Source: CAWATZ01 sp963784995
Lineage (GTDB): Bacteria; Planctomycetota; Planctomycetia; Gemmatales; Gemmataceae
Direction: 5' to 3'
NCBI GenBank assembly: GCA_963784995.1
Contig: CAWATZ010000001.1
Location: 1-64,000 of the forward strand
Length of the DNA stretch: 64,000 nucleotides
Numbering within the stretch: position 1 is the first letter of the stretch; the number at the start of each line of letters is the position of its first letter. The position numbers and the translations under genes were made by a program. The notes beneath the pieces were generated by a model. The model saw only the letters and a list, made by a program, of their open reading frames with translations. It made no database searches and was not told where the DNA came from. Below are positions 1 through 8,553 of this stretch, piece by piece.

Positions 1-361
1 GGTCACATCGACTTCCGCACGCAAGCCGAGTTCGCCAGCGCGCGGAGGTCGGACACAACGCGTTCAGCGGTCAAAGCATCTGAACGGCTGTCACCATCGG
101 CCCGTGAGCGCACACAGGGAAGGAAAGGCGGAATGTGGTTGATGGCGACTCGAGAAGCCAAAGAGCGCCCCGGGTTGCGCAGCCGGCCCTGCGCCGCTTC
201 GACTGGCTCCTCTGCCCCTCTCCTGTCATGCGCCGTGCAAGTTCGATTCCCGCCCCGGAGGGGGTGTCCGGGGGGTAGCGGAAACGAATCGACCGAACTG
301 CTGATCCCTTAATGTCTTACGCCGGCCGAATTCGTTTCCCTGTGTGTCGCGGCTCCGCTGG
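1..361. other. Left edge, no recognisable gene
   Basis: One plus-strand frame is open from base 1 to a TAA near 311, but it lacks a start inside the window and its translation has no family I recognise. It could be the tail of a gene entering from the left. No RNA gene is evident. Confidence 0.3.
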
Positions 362-1332
362 TCACCGCCCATTCTCCGCCCGTGCATGAAACTCGACAGT
401 CCCCTGGGGCAGGTCCGTGACGATCTGAAACGCCCGCTCCTGCGACCCTCCCACCGGCCCATCGAGCGTGATGGTTAGCACGTGCTGGGCCGCCTTGCCG
501 GGCGTGTCGTCGTGGATCGACCAGTGATCCCCCGCCCCCTTGAGGTCCACAATCGAGAACGGCGCGCTGCCGTGAACCAGCACCTTGCGCTGCACCCGCT
601 GGCCCGGCGCTGGCGACTCCAGGTGGATGCTGGCGGGGACGACCGTCAGCACCGGCTCCACCACCACCCGCACCGGCAGGCGCACGCGCTCCATCCACGG
701 ATGATTGGTGTGCAGCCAAACCTCGGTGAACCATTTGCCGACGGCCAGGTCGCTGTCCAGCGTCGCCTCCACGCGGTAAGTCCGGCCGGCGGCGGCCGGC
801 ACCTCGTGGATCGCGGCATGGACGTAATCGCTGTCGCTCGTGACCTTGAGGACCTGCCAACTCCCCGGTCCGGGAAACGTCACCGTGGCCTGGGCTTTGA
901 GCGAACCGCCCGGAGTCACCCGGCCAAAATCGAGTACGTCGGGTGAGAGCTGCACGTCCTCGCAACTGCGAGCCTTCACTTGCAGGGCCACTTCCTCATT
1001 GGCGGGCCGATCGAAGTGAACGTAGACCTGCACCAGCTTGTCGCCTAGAAACCGGTCCGTGTGCATCTCGGCCACGACCACGCCGGTCTGGCCGGGCAGC
1101 AGGTCGGGCTGCTCCATCCGCGCCTCCACGCAGCCGCACGACACCCGCAGGCCAGCCACGTGAAGGGCGCACTGGTGCCATTGTGGATGGCAAAGGGATG
1201 AACGAGCAAGCTGCCGCGCGGCACGGAACCAAAGTCCTTGATCCGTTCCGGGAACAGGCCCTCGGCCCAGGACTGGGCCAGCGCCGAGGCAGGGCACACC
1301 AGGCCCAGCAGCAGGATCAACGAATGTCGCAT
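362..1332 (-). CDS. DUF1573 domain protein, secreted (one frameshift)
   Basis: Predicted exported protein of about 323 residues. The start at 1332 opens with a signal peptide (MRHSLILLLGLVCPASALAQ), followed by a segment with the DUF1573 pattern of an immunoglobulin-like fold (DFGSVPRGS, then HNGT). The typical SCGCV cysteine motif follows, but in another frame, so one base is lost or gained near 1145-1175. A second similar beta domain (LDFGRVTPGGSLKAQATV) fills the C-terminal half. Planctomycetes carry many such proteins with unknown roles at the cell surface. A longer reading upstream of 1332 runs through the palindromic repeat at 1367-1479 and is rejected. The gene stands alone, divergent from the channel gene at 1743. 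Confidence 0.7.
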
Positions 1333-1366
1333 AGGTGGCTCCATCCGTGGAAGAAAGAATGCCAGG

Positions 1367-1479
1367 ACACCCAGGGCGATGCCCTGGGCTATCGTGTTGC
1401 GCCCCTTCGGGGCTTGTGGCTTGTTGTCTTCCGCCCCGAAGGGGCGCAACACGATAGCCCAGGGCATCGCCCTGGGTGT
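1367..1479. repeat. Palindromic repeat, family A (47-bp perfect arms)
   Basis: Arms 1367-1413 and 1433-1479 are exact reverse complements with a 19-nt spacer. Each arm contains CCCAGGGC-GAT-GCCCTGGG and GCGCCCCTTCGGGGC, so each can also fold on itself. The same core recurs at 6403-6514 and in degenerate form at 34400-34510. It sits between divergent genes. It resembles the dispersed elements that give planctomycete gene calls their recurrent spurious peptides; a role is unknown. Confidence 0.85.
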
Positions 1480-1742
1480 TGACACGCTGAGTAAAGCCCA
1501 AAAAACCGACCTCCGGGGTAGACATCGTTGTATCGGCATGATCGCTGCGACTGGTTGAGTGAAGATGACAGGGAGACCGAACTTCAGGGGCTCCCGCGAA
1601 ATCAAGCCGTTTCTGAATCCTGGCGAGCCGGGGCAAGCGAGGGGCCGCGCCATCGCTGCCGGCGGAAAAAGCGCTCTAGCTTGCGCGGGGCCGGTGCCGA
1701 TATGAGCCACAGGGTCTTCCCATTTTGCAGGAGGGTCCAAAA

Positions 1743-3188
1743 ATGAAGAAGTCCGCCCCGGGATCAATCAAGCCAGCTCGGCGTGCCAGTGCCATCGCGG
1801 GGGCCATGCTGCTGGGACTGCCCCTGGCGGCGGCCTTCCTCGCCGCACTGCATTCCGGCCTGATTTCGCACCCGCTCGTTTCCCGGTATCTCACCCATCC
1901 GGCTCAGATCGCCACCTTTCTCCTCTTCGGCTGTGCCCTCGGCACGCTGGCCATCAAGCTGCTCTATCTCCGCAAGGAAAAAGCGGTCTTTGGCCGGCTC
2001 CCTCTCCCGCCCTGGAATGGCACACCCCTCCCCGTCTCCGAGGCGGCCACGCTCCTGACCGGACTGCGGGGCGTGTCGGCCTGGATGCGCGGCACCTGGC
2101 TGGGCCGCCGGGTCGAGGGACTGCTGGAGTTCGTGCATCAGCGCGGCTCAGCAGAGGACATGGACGACCAGATGCGCGCCATGGCCGATACGGACGCGCT
2201 GGGCCTGGAGGGCAGCTACGGCCTGACCCGCTTCATCACCTGGGCCATGCCGATCCTGGGCTTCCTGGGAACGGTGCTGGGCATCACGCAGGCCATCTCC
2301 GGCGTCACACCCGAGTCCCTGGAAACCAACCTGGGCCAGGTGACCGGGGGCCTGGGCGAGGCCTTCGACTCGACCGCCCTGGCCCTGGGTCTGACCATGG
2401 TGACGATGTTCCTCACCTACCTGGTCGAGCGGGCCGAGCAGAGCGTGCTGGAACGGGTCGATCTGTTCGCCGAGGAGCAGCTGGGCCATCGCTTTACCCG
2501 CCTCAGCCCCGACAGCCAGCCGCTGGTCGCCACCGTGCAGCACGGCACGCAGCAACTGCTCCAGGCCACGGAACTGCTGGTCCGGCAGCAGGCCCGGATC
2601 TGGGCAGACACCCTCGCCGAGGTCGATCGCCGCAGCCAGGAAGCGCAAGCCTACCAGCAGGATCAGCTCGCCACCGCGCTGGAGTCAGCCCTGGGGCGCA
2701 CCCTGGCGGCCCACGCCCAGCAGCTGGAGCAGACGCAGGATCAGCTTCTGGAAAAGACCAGCCCGCTGGCCCAGCACCTGGCCGCCCTGGGCGAGACGGT
2801 CCGCTCGGCCACGCGCGAGCAGCAGGCCGCGCTGTCGCACTCGGCGGGCCAGTTGCAGGTCCAGGCCGAGACCCTTTCGGAACTGCTGGAGCAGGGCAAG
2901 CACCTGGTCCATCTGCAGGGCTTGCTGCACGAGAACCTGTCCTCTCTCGCCGGGGCGGGCGCCTTCGAGCAGGCGGTCCACAGTTTGACCGCGGCCATCC
3001 ATTTGCTGACCGCACGGGCGATCGGCAGCGGCACCGGCCCGGCCGGCCCGGCCGGCCGCACGGGGGCCGAGGCCGAAGCGCAGGCCGGCCTCGCAGGCGT
3101 GACCGGCGTTGGAGCGCACGCAGGCGTGCGGGGCACGCTCAAACTGATGCGTCCGGGGCCCGGATCTGACACAGGGAAAGCGGCATGA
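1743..3188 (+). CDS. MotA/TolQ/ExbB-like proton channel protein
   Basis: Inner-membrane protein of 481 residues. Hydrophobic segments lie near residues 15-37, 52-74, 163-185 and 208-232; the third and fourth (around GFLGTVLGITQAISG and STALALGLTMVTMFLTYL) match the conserved MotA/TolQ/ExbB core, in which a conserved Thr/Ser and the helix pair form the proton path. A Gln/Glu-rich coiled coil follows (about 280-410), longer than in classical TolQ. The ATG at 1743 is chosen because AGGAGGG at 1729-1735 is well spaced. The stop overlaps the next start (ATGA), so this is translationally coupled to the anchored partner at 3185. The C-terminal tail (about 440-470) is partly made of repeat family B. 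The cargo of this motor is unknown. Confidence 0.8.
   Translation: MKKSAPGSIKPARRASAIAGAMLLGLPLAAAFLAALHSGLISHPLVSRYLTHPAQIATFLLFGCALGTLAIKLLYLRKEKAVFGRLPLPPWNGTPLPVSEAATLLTGLRGVSAWMRGTWLGRRVEGLLEFVHQRGSAEDMDDQMRAMADTDALGLEGSYGLTRFITWAMPILGFLGTVLGITQAISGVTPESLETNLGQVTGGLGEAFDSTALALGLTMVTMFLTYLVERAEQSVLERVDLFAEEQLGHRFTRLSPDSQPLVATVQHGTQQLLQATELLVRQQARIWADTLAEVDRRSQEAQAYQQDQLATALESALGRTLAAHAQQLEQTQDQLLEKTSPLAQHLAALGETVRSATREQQAALSHSAGQLQVQAETLSELLEQGKHLVHLQGLLHENLSSLAGAGAFEQAVHSLTAAIHLLTARAIGSGTGPAGPAGRTGAEAEAQAGLAGVTGVGAHAGVRGTLKLMRPGPGSDTGKAA
3070..3130. repeat. Repeat family B, intragenic copy
   Basis: GAAGCGCAGGCCGGCCT and GAGCGCACGCAGGCGTGC, with a short insertion between them, lie inside the 3' end of the channel gene and are translated in frame. 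The same two blocks occur at 9766-9812 and 22011-22054, and in reduced form at 12697-12733. Confidence 0.65.
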
Positions 3189-6100
3189 AGCGTCGCCCGC
3201 ACAAGCTGGAGGTTTCGACCTTCCCCTTCCTGGCCGTGCTGCTGTGCGCCATGGGGTCGCTGATCCTGGTCTTGCTGGCCATGGATCGCATGGCCCGGCA
3301 AGCGGCGGTGGCACGGGTCGCGGAGACGGCCCAGAAACGCGACCAGGAACGGGCCCGGTCGGTCGAGGGCATCAAGGCCGAGAACGACCGCCGCCGGCAA
3401 CAGGCCCTGGCGGCCTGGGAGGCGGCCCGGCTGGCCCTGCATGCGCAACTGCAAGCGAAAAAAGAGGAGCAGAACAAGCAGGCCGAGGCGGTGGACAAGC
3501 AAGTGGACGACGCCACAGCCCGGGCCCGCGACGAGGTGCTGCTCCTGGCCCGGCTGCGCCAGGAGCTGGAAGCCGAGATGGCCCGGCTCGATGGGACCAA
3601 ACAAGCCCTGGACAGGAAACCGCCGCCTCCGAAGTCCACCAGGCCCCCTGATCGCAACGCCGGGGCCCGCGATGGCATGCAGCAAATGTCGATCGAGCTG
3701 ATCCGGCTGGAGCAGACGCTCAAGGACCTGCAAGAGGCCCGCAGCCGGGATGGCCGGACTTTTTCCGTCATCCCCTACAAGGGCAAGCACGGCGAGAACC
3801 GTCGGCCCATCTACGTCGAATGCACCTGTACCGGCGTCATTTTCCATCCCGAGCGCCTGGCCCTGTCGCCCGACACGGAACGCAATGCCGTCCGCACCGA
3901 GACGGAGCGCCGCATTGCCCAGGAACGCCAGCGGCGGATCGCCCTGAAAATGGACACCACGGTGCCTCCCTTCCTGATGCTGCTGATCCGTCCGGACGGC
4001 ATCTTCAATTACTACGCCTACCAGTCCGCGGTCAACGGCCTGGGCATCCAGTTCGGCTACGAGATGGTCGATCCCGACTGGTTGCTGGAGTTTCCGGAGG
4101 ACAACGAAGCGATCCAGCAGTCGTGGATGGTCAAGAACAACAATCCGGTTGCTCCTGCCGCTCCTGGTTCCGGGTTATCCGGCGTGCGGCCCACTCCGGT
4201 GTCCCGAGGGAATTCCTGGGACCCTCCACGGCAGGTCGGCGCTGGTCCGGCAGGAGTGGTCGGAGCGAGGGGGAATGGCTCCGGCTGGGGTGGGCCTCCC
4301 GGAACGGGCCCCGGCGGCGGGACGGGCCCCAGGATGGTTCGGGGCGTCTTCCCCGGCAACGGCGGTGGCTCTGGCGTGCCGGGGCATCCGGATGGATTGG
4401 CCCTGTTAGCCAGTGCGGGAAACGCCCAGGGGAGAGGCCCCGGAACCGGAATGCCCCGCGGGACCCGAAGCGGTTGGGGGAACGGGGATTTGCTGGGGGG
4501 CCCGGGTTCCAGTGAGGGGACAGTCAGCTTTGGCTGGCCGGGAACCGGTCGAGGAACCGGTCCTGCCAATGCCGATGGCAATGGGCTTGGCGGTACTGGT
4601 CAGGGCAATGGCCAGGGAGGCGCTGGCCTGGGCGTCGGCCTGGGCGGCAAAGGTCAAGGCAACAGCGTCATTGACATTGGTCAAGGCAGCGGGCCCGGTG
4701 GCACCGGTCAGGGCAATGGCCGGGGAGGTAACGGTCAAGGCCATGGCCAGGGCAACGCGGTGGGCGGCACCGGTCAAGGGAACGGAGTCGGTGGTAATGG
4801 CGTCGTCGGCAATGGTCAAGGCAATGGCCCGGGAGGCAATGGACTCCCTGGCATTGGCCAGGGCAGCGGACTTTGGGGCACAGGACCAGGTAATGGGCCC
4901 GGCGGCAATGGACAAGGCGTCGGTCTGGAAGGCACCGGTCAAGGGAATGGCCAGGGCAACGCGGTGGGCGGCACCGGTCAAGGGAACGGAGTCGGCGGCA
5001 ATGGCCAGGGCAACGGGGCCGGTAGCACCGGCCAGGGGAATGGCGTCGGTGGAGGCCAAGGCAATGGGAGTGGCGGCACCGGGCAGGGAGGAACGGACTC
5101 CGGAACGTCACCGGACGCTCCTCGCTTCCCTGGTGCCGGACAGGTCGCTTCAGGGGGCGGCATGCCTGTATTCCCGGGCTCCAAACCCGGAGCGGCCGCG
5201 CCCAGCTCCCAGGGCCCCGCTCAGGTGACCTGGCCCGGCGGAATGCCGGGGCCGACCAATGGCGCTTCCGGTGGCCGGCCCCTCCAGTGGGATGACGGCG
5301 CGTCCAGGGCGCGGGCCAGCAAGTGGCCCTCTTGTCGAATGGGCAGCAGGCCTCGCAACCGGTCTCCGGTCAAGCAGGAGTAGTGGTGGGCGGGCCTGGC
5401 AACGGTTCCGGCACCGGTCCGGGAAGCAACCCCTCGGGCGTGCCGGGAAGCGGCCAGCCGAACTGGGCCTTCACGCCGCCACCAGGTCAGGGCGGCGGCA
5501 ATCAGGGGACTGCGTCCCCGGGAGCGGGCGGGGCCGGAATGCCCGGCTTCGGTGTCGGACAGGGTGGTGGTTCTGGCTCGGGTGGACCAGCAGGGCCGGG
5601 TGGTTCGCCAGGTCCTGGTTCAGGAGGGGCCAGCGGCGGCGCTGCGGCAGGCGGTCCGGGCGATCCAGCAGCGGCCGCGGCGGGAGCATCCGCGGCCAAC
5701 TCAGCCGGGGCGAGCGGAGCGGGACAGGCCGGTGCGGCATCCGGAGGCGGAATGGCAATGCCCTCGTTGAACGTCGGCGGCAACCAGCAGCAAGGCCAGC
5801 AGCAGGCCGGCGGCGTCGCCCCCGTTCCCCCAGGGCAGAGCGATCCCCAGTACGTGCCGCGGTCTGGTCCGGACTTTCCGCAAGTGGGCTCGGGCTCGGG
5901 CTCGGGCTCAGCCTCGCCGGGGGGCGGCAATTCTGCCAGCGGCGACGACGATGCACTGCCGGTTAGAAGGCAAGGCAAGCCATCCCTGCTTGGCCCCCCA
6001 CCGATCCCGGTAGCGCCGAAGAGGCAGCCATCGTCCCGTCCGCGCTCGCTGCGGCCCGGCATCATCCAAAGTACTCGCGACTGGTGGATCTACGTCGAAT

Positions 6101-6396
6101 GTCGGGAAAACTCGGTGGTGGTCTATCCTGCCCGGGTGGAGATTCCCTTGCACTCGCTGAGCCGTGATCCCAACAACCCCCTGATGCAGCTGGTGCAGCG
6201 GATGATCAATCAGAAGGCGGCGTCGGTCCGGCCCGGCGATCTGCCGTATCGGCCCCACGTGCGCTTCCTGGTGCGTCCGGAATACGAGGGAACCTATTAC
6301 CAGAGCTTCCCGGCCCTGGACACGCTCACGGCGCCCAAGGATCGCCAGGCCCTGGAGCCCGACGACGACATCCAGGACATCATCGCCGCAGGCTAA
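3185..6396 (+). CDS. ExbD/MotB-like anchored protein with long Gly/Asn/Gln repeat (one frameshift)
   Basis: About 1070 residues. A single N-terminal membrane helix (14-36, FPFLAVLLCAMGSLILVLLA) resembles the anchor of ExbD/TolR/MotB stator partners, fitting its overlap with the channel gene upstream. A charged coiled coil (40-165) follows, then a globular domain with IYVEC near residue 208. Next come some 600 residues of GQGNGxGG-type low complexity, and finally a second domain with IYVEC near residue 968. The two IYVEC domains look like copies of one another. The frame breaks near 5296-5310: the upstream frame would stop at 5383, the downstream frame is open to 6396 and keeps the same Gly-rich composition. 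Probably periplasmic after the helix. Function is unknown beyond a likely role as channel partner. Confidence 0.7.
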
Positions 6397-6402
6397 CGCG
6401 TT

Positions 6403-6514
6403 TCGCCCCCTTCGGGGGTGTTGTCTTTCGCCCCGAAGGGGCGCAACACGATAGCCCAGGGCAGCGCCCTGGGTTCGGGGCCGAGGTGGCTTTCTCTTTC
6501 TGAGTCGCAATAAA
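6403..6514. repeat. Palindromic repeat, family A, copy 2
   Basis: Holds a short CGCCCCCTTCGGGGG hairpin, then GCCCCGAAGGGGCGCAACACGATAGCCCAGGG, shared with the right arm of the copy at 1367-1479, and ends in CTTTCTCTTTCTGAGTCGCAATA. That end sequence is the terminal inverted repeat seen at 34400-34510. It separates the two anchored-protein genes. Confidence 0.75.
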
Positions 6515-6551
6515 CAAAACGGATGGGAGACAATCCTCAGGAGGACCAGGC

Positions 6552-7619
6552 ATGATTCGCCGCCGCCGGCCGAACCGGGAGATCCAGTTCAGCTTCGATT
6601 CCTTTCTGGACGTGGTCGCCAACGTGGTCGGCATCATCCTCCGGCTGATCCTGGTGGCCTGGGCCGGAGCGCGCATGTACAAGGGACCGCCGCCCCCGCC
6701 GCCGGCGCCGCTGCCCGCCCTGGAGAAAACCATTTCCCTGCCCGATCCGCGCGATCCGCTGGTGGATGAGATGGAGCAGCAGCGCCTGATGCTGATCCGG
6801 GCCCAGGCGCATTTGCTGGAGCATTTGCAGCAATCCCGGCAGACCCGCGCCGAGCGCGAGGCGATCAAGGGCAAGATCAGCAGCGTGGCCGAGCAGCGGC
6901 AAGCCCTGGAGAAACACCTGGCCGAGGAGCGCCGCAAGGCCGCGGAACAGGAACTGCTGCTCCAGCGCGATCAGGAGGAATGGCTGCGGAAACAGGCCAT
7001 CGAGGCCCAGCAGCTGAACCTCTCGCTCAGCGAGATCCGCACGCGCAGCAGTAAGCTGATCCAGCAGATCGAGGAGCTGAAAAAGAAACCCTCCCAGAAG
7101 CAGGCCCTGCGCTACCGCACGCCGATCAGCTCGGAACTCCAGACCAAGGAACTGCAGTGGGAGTGCCGCAATGGCCGGGTGACTCTTCTGGACGTCGATG
7201 CGTTGCAGAGTGAGATCCAGCGGGATTATCAGGAGCGCCGCGAGATGACGCGGTCGAGTCTGACGTGTACCGGCTTGACCCAGCCCGTGGGAGCGTTCCG
7301 GCTGCAATACTTTATCGAGCAATCGCCCAGCGGCGGCCGGCCCAATTTCGGCTGGAAGGCGATCCCGACCACGCCGGATCGGGGCGAAACGCTCGAGCAG
7401 GCCCTGCAGCCCCGGTCCGAGTTCCGCCGCATCGCGGACAACGTCTTTCCCAACGAGACGGCCATGACCTTCTGGGTCTACCCGGACAGCTTCCCGCTCT
7501 ACCGCCGGCTGCGCGATTACCTGCACGACCGGGACGTCGTCGTCGCCGGCCGGCCGATACCGCTCGATCAGGAGATTGCCGCCAGCGTGGGCGGGTCGGT
7601 CTCCCGCGGCCAAAATTGA
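6552..7619 (+). CDS. Second ExbD/MotB-like anchored coiled-coil protein
   Basis: 355 residues. The N-terminus has FDSFLDVVANVVGIIL followed by a membrane helix (about 14-42), the pattern of TolR/ExbD-type stator subunits. A proline patch, a coiled coil (about 70-180) and a C-terminal globular domain follow. That domain has WECRNGRVTLLDVD near residue 203, reminiscent of the IYVEC domains of the preceding protein. AGGAGGACC at 6539-6547 sets the ATG at 6552. Same strand as the channel gene and likely part of the same membrane complex, though repeat A lies between. No enzymatic motif is visible. The designation rests on the anchor and the context, not on a clear ExbD domain. Confidence 0.6.
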   Translation: MIRRRRPNREIQFSFDSFLDVVANVVGIILRLILVAWAGARMYKGPPPPPPAPLPALEKTISLPDPRDPLVDEMEQQRLMLIRAQAHLLEHLQQSRQTRAEREAIKGKISSVAEQRQALEKHLAEERRKAAEQELLLQRDQEEWLRKQAIEAQQLNLSLSEIRTRSSKLIQQIEELKKKPSQKQALRYRTPISSELQTKELQWECRNGRVTLLDVDALQSEIQRDYQERREMTRSSLTCTGLTQPVGAFRLQYFIEQSPSGGRPNFGWKAIPTTPDRGETLEQALQPRSEFRRIADNVFPNETAMTFWVYPDSFPLYRRLRDYLHDRDVVVAGRPIPLDQEIAASVGGSVSRGQN

Positions 7620-7728
7620 GTTCGGCGGGATTTCCTGACCCTGGGAGCGAAAAACAGTGCAAGTTTGGTCGCGTTTGGATAAGCTGGAGAAGAGTTGACG
7701 AATCCTACCACTTCCGGGCAAGCAAGCA

Positions 7729-8454
7729 GTGGGTATCGCATTCGATTATCGGCCGGCGGAGTCCTCTTCCCCCGCCCAGCGGACGCTGGCGGTGCTGGAG
7801 CCGTTGCAGGCGTACCTGCAAAAGGCGCTGGGCCACGAACTGCCCAATCGGCTGATGGCCATCCAGGGATGGGCCCGCCTGCTGCTGCGGGAAAAAGCGG
7901 ATCGGCTGGACGACGAGGGCAAGCTCTACCTGGACCGGCTGGCCACCGGGGTGCGTCAGGCAGACGAAATGGTGCGCGGCCTGGCCGACCTGGACCGGCT
8001 GCTCCTGGACCCGGGAGAGGTACACCCGCTGGACCTGGTCGAGGTGGCCCAGGAAGCGGGGGCGGAGGTGAAAGTGTTGTGTCCAGGACGGGACATCGAG
8101 TACGATTGGATTCGCCCCTTGCCCGAACTGCACGGGGCACGCCGGCCCTGGCACCACCTGCTGGTCCTGCTCTTTCGCTTCCTGGTCGAGCGCAGTGGTC
8201 GGGACGCGAAGTGCCGGATCGTGGTTCGGGGCCAGGCCCCGGCCGCTGGCGTGGAGGTCCGCATTGAGGCCCCTGGCCTGGTCCTGGCCGAAGAGGAACT
8301 GGCCGGACTGTTCAAGCCGTTCGCCCGCGGGGGCAGCGGTCTGGAGCTGTTTCCGGTCCGGCTGCTTGTGGCCAGCTGGGCCGGCCGGCTGCAGCTGGAC
8401 TCGCTGGCTGCTTCGGGGACTTGCTTTCTCATTCAGGTCCGCGGAGCGACCTGA
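7729..8454 (+). CDS. Histidine-kinase-like protein, ATPase domain degenerate
   Basis: 241 residues, GTG start. Residues about 25-85 look like a dimerisation/phosphoacceptor helix pair (GHELPNRLMAIQGWARLLL, with His near residue 36). The remainder has the length and ending of a HATPase_c domain (LFKPFARGGSGLELFPVRLL, then SGTCFLIQV), but I see no convincing N box or G1 (DxGxG) box. No membrane segment. It may be a kinase-derived scaffold or phosphotransfer protein that works with the hybrid kinase encoded 100 bp downstream on the same strand. Confidence 0.6.
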   Translation: MGIAFDYRPAESSSPAQRTLAVLEPLQAYLQKALGHELPNRLMAIQGWARLLLREKADRLDDEGKLYLDRLATGVRQADEMVRGLADLDRLLLDPGEVHPLDLVEVAQEAGAEVKVLCPGRDIEYDWIRPLPELHGARRPWHHLLVLLFRFLVERSGRDAKCRIVVRGQAPAAGVEVRIEAPGLVLAEEELAGLFKPFARGGSGLELFPVRLLVASWAGRLQLDSLAASGTCFLIQVRGAT

Positions 8455-8457
8455 CCT

Positions 8458-8541
8458 GAGAAATCCGAAATCCGAAATCCGAAATCCGAAACAGAAACTC
8501 GGGGTTCTCCTTTCGGATTTCGCTTTTCGGATTTCGGATTT
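8458..8541. repeat. Heptamer repeat GAAATCC in inverted arrangement
   Basis: About four head-to-tail GAAATCC units (8459-8490) face three complementary GGATTTC units (about 8513-8540), giving a long hairpin between the two kinase genes. The same heptamer array is common between planctomycete genes. It may act as a terminator or attenuator between these reading frames. Confidence 0.75.
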
Positions 8542-8553
8542 GGAGCGAAGCGA

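Noticed and set aside
231..262. GTTCGATTCC motif like a tRNA T-loop
   Set aside because: The flanking bases do not form a T stem and no acceptor or anticodon arm can be placed around it.
5296..5383. Two separate Gly-rich genes (3185-5383 and 5323-6396)
   Set aside because: Composition and repeat pattern continue across a single-base frame change, and the second would have no ribosome-binding site or membrane anchor, so one frameshifted gene is more likely.
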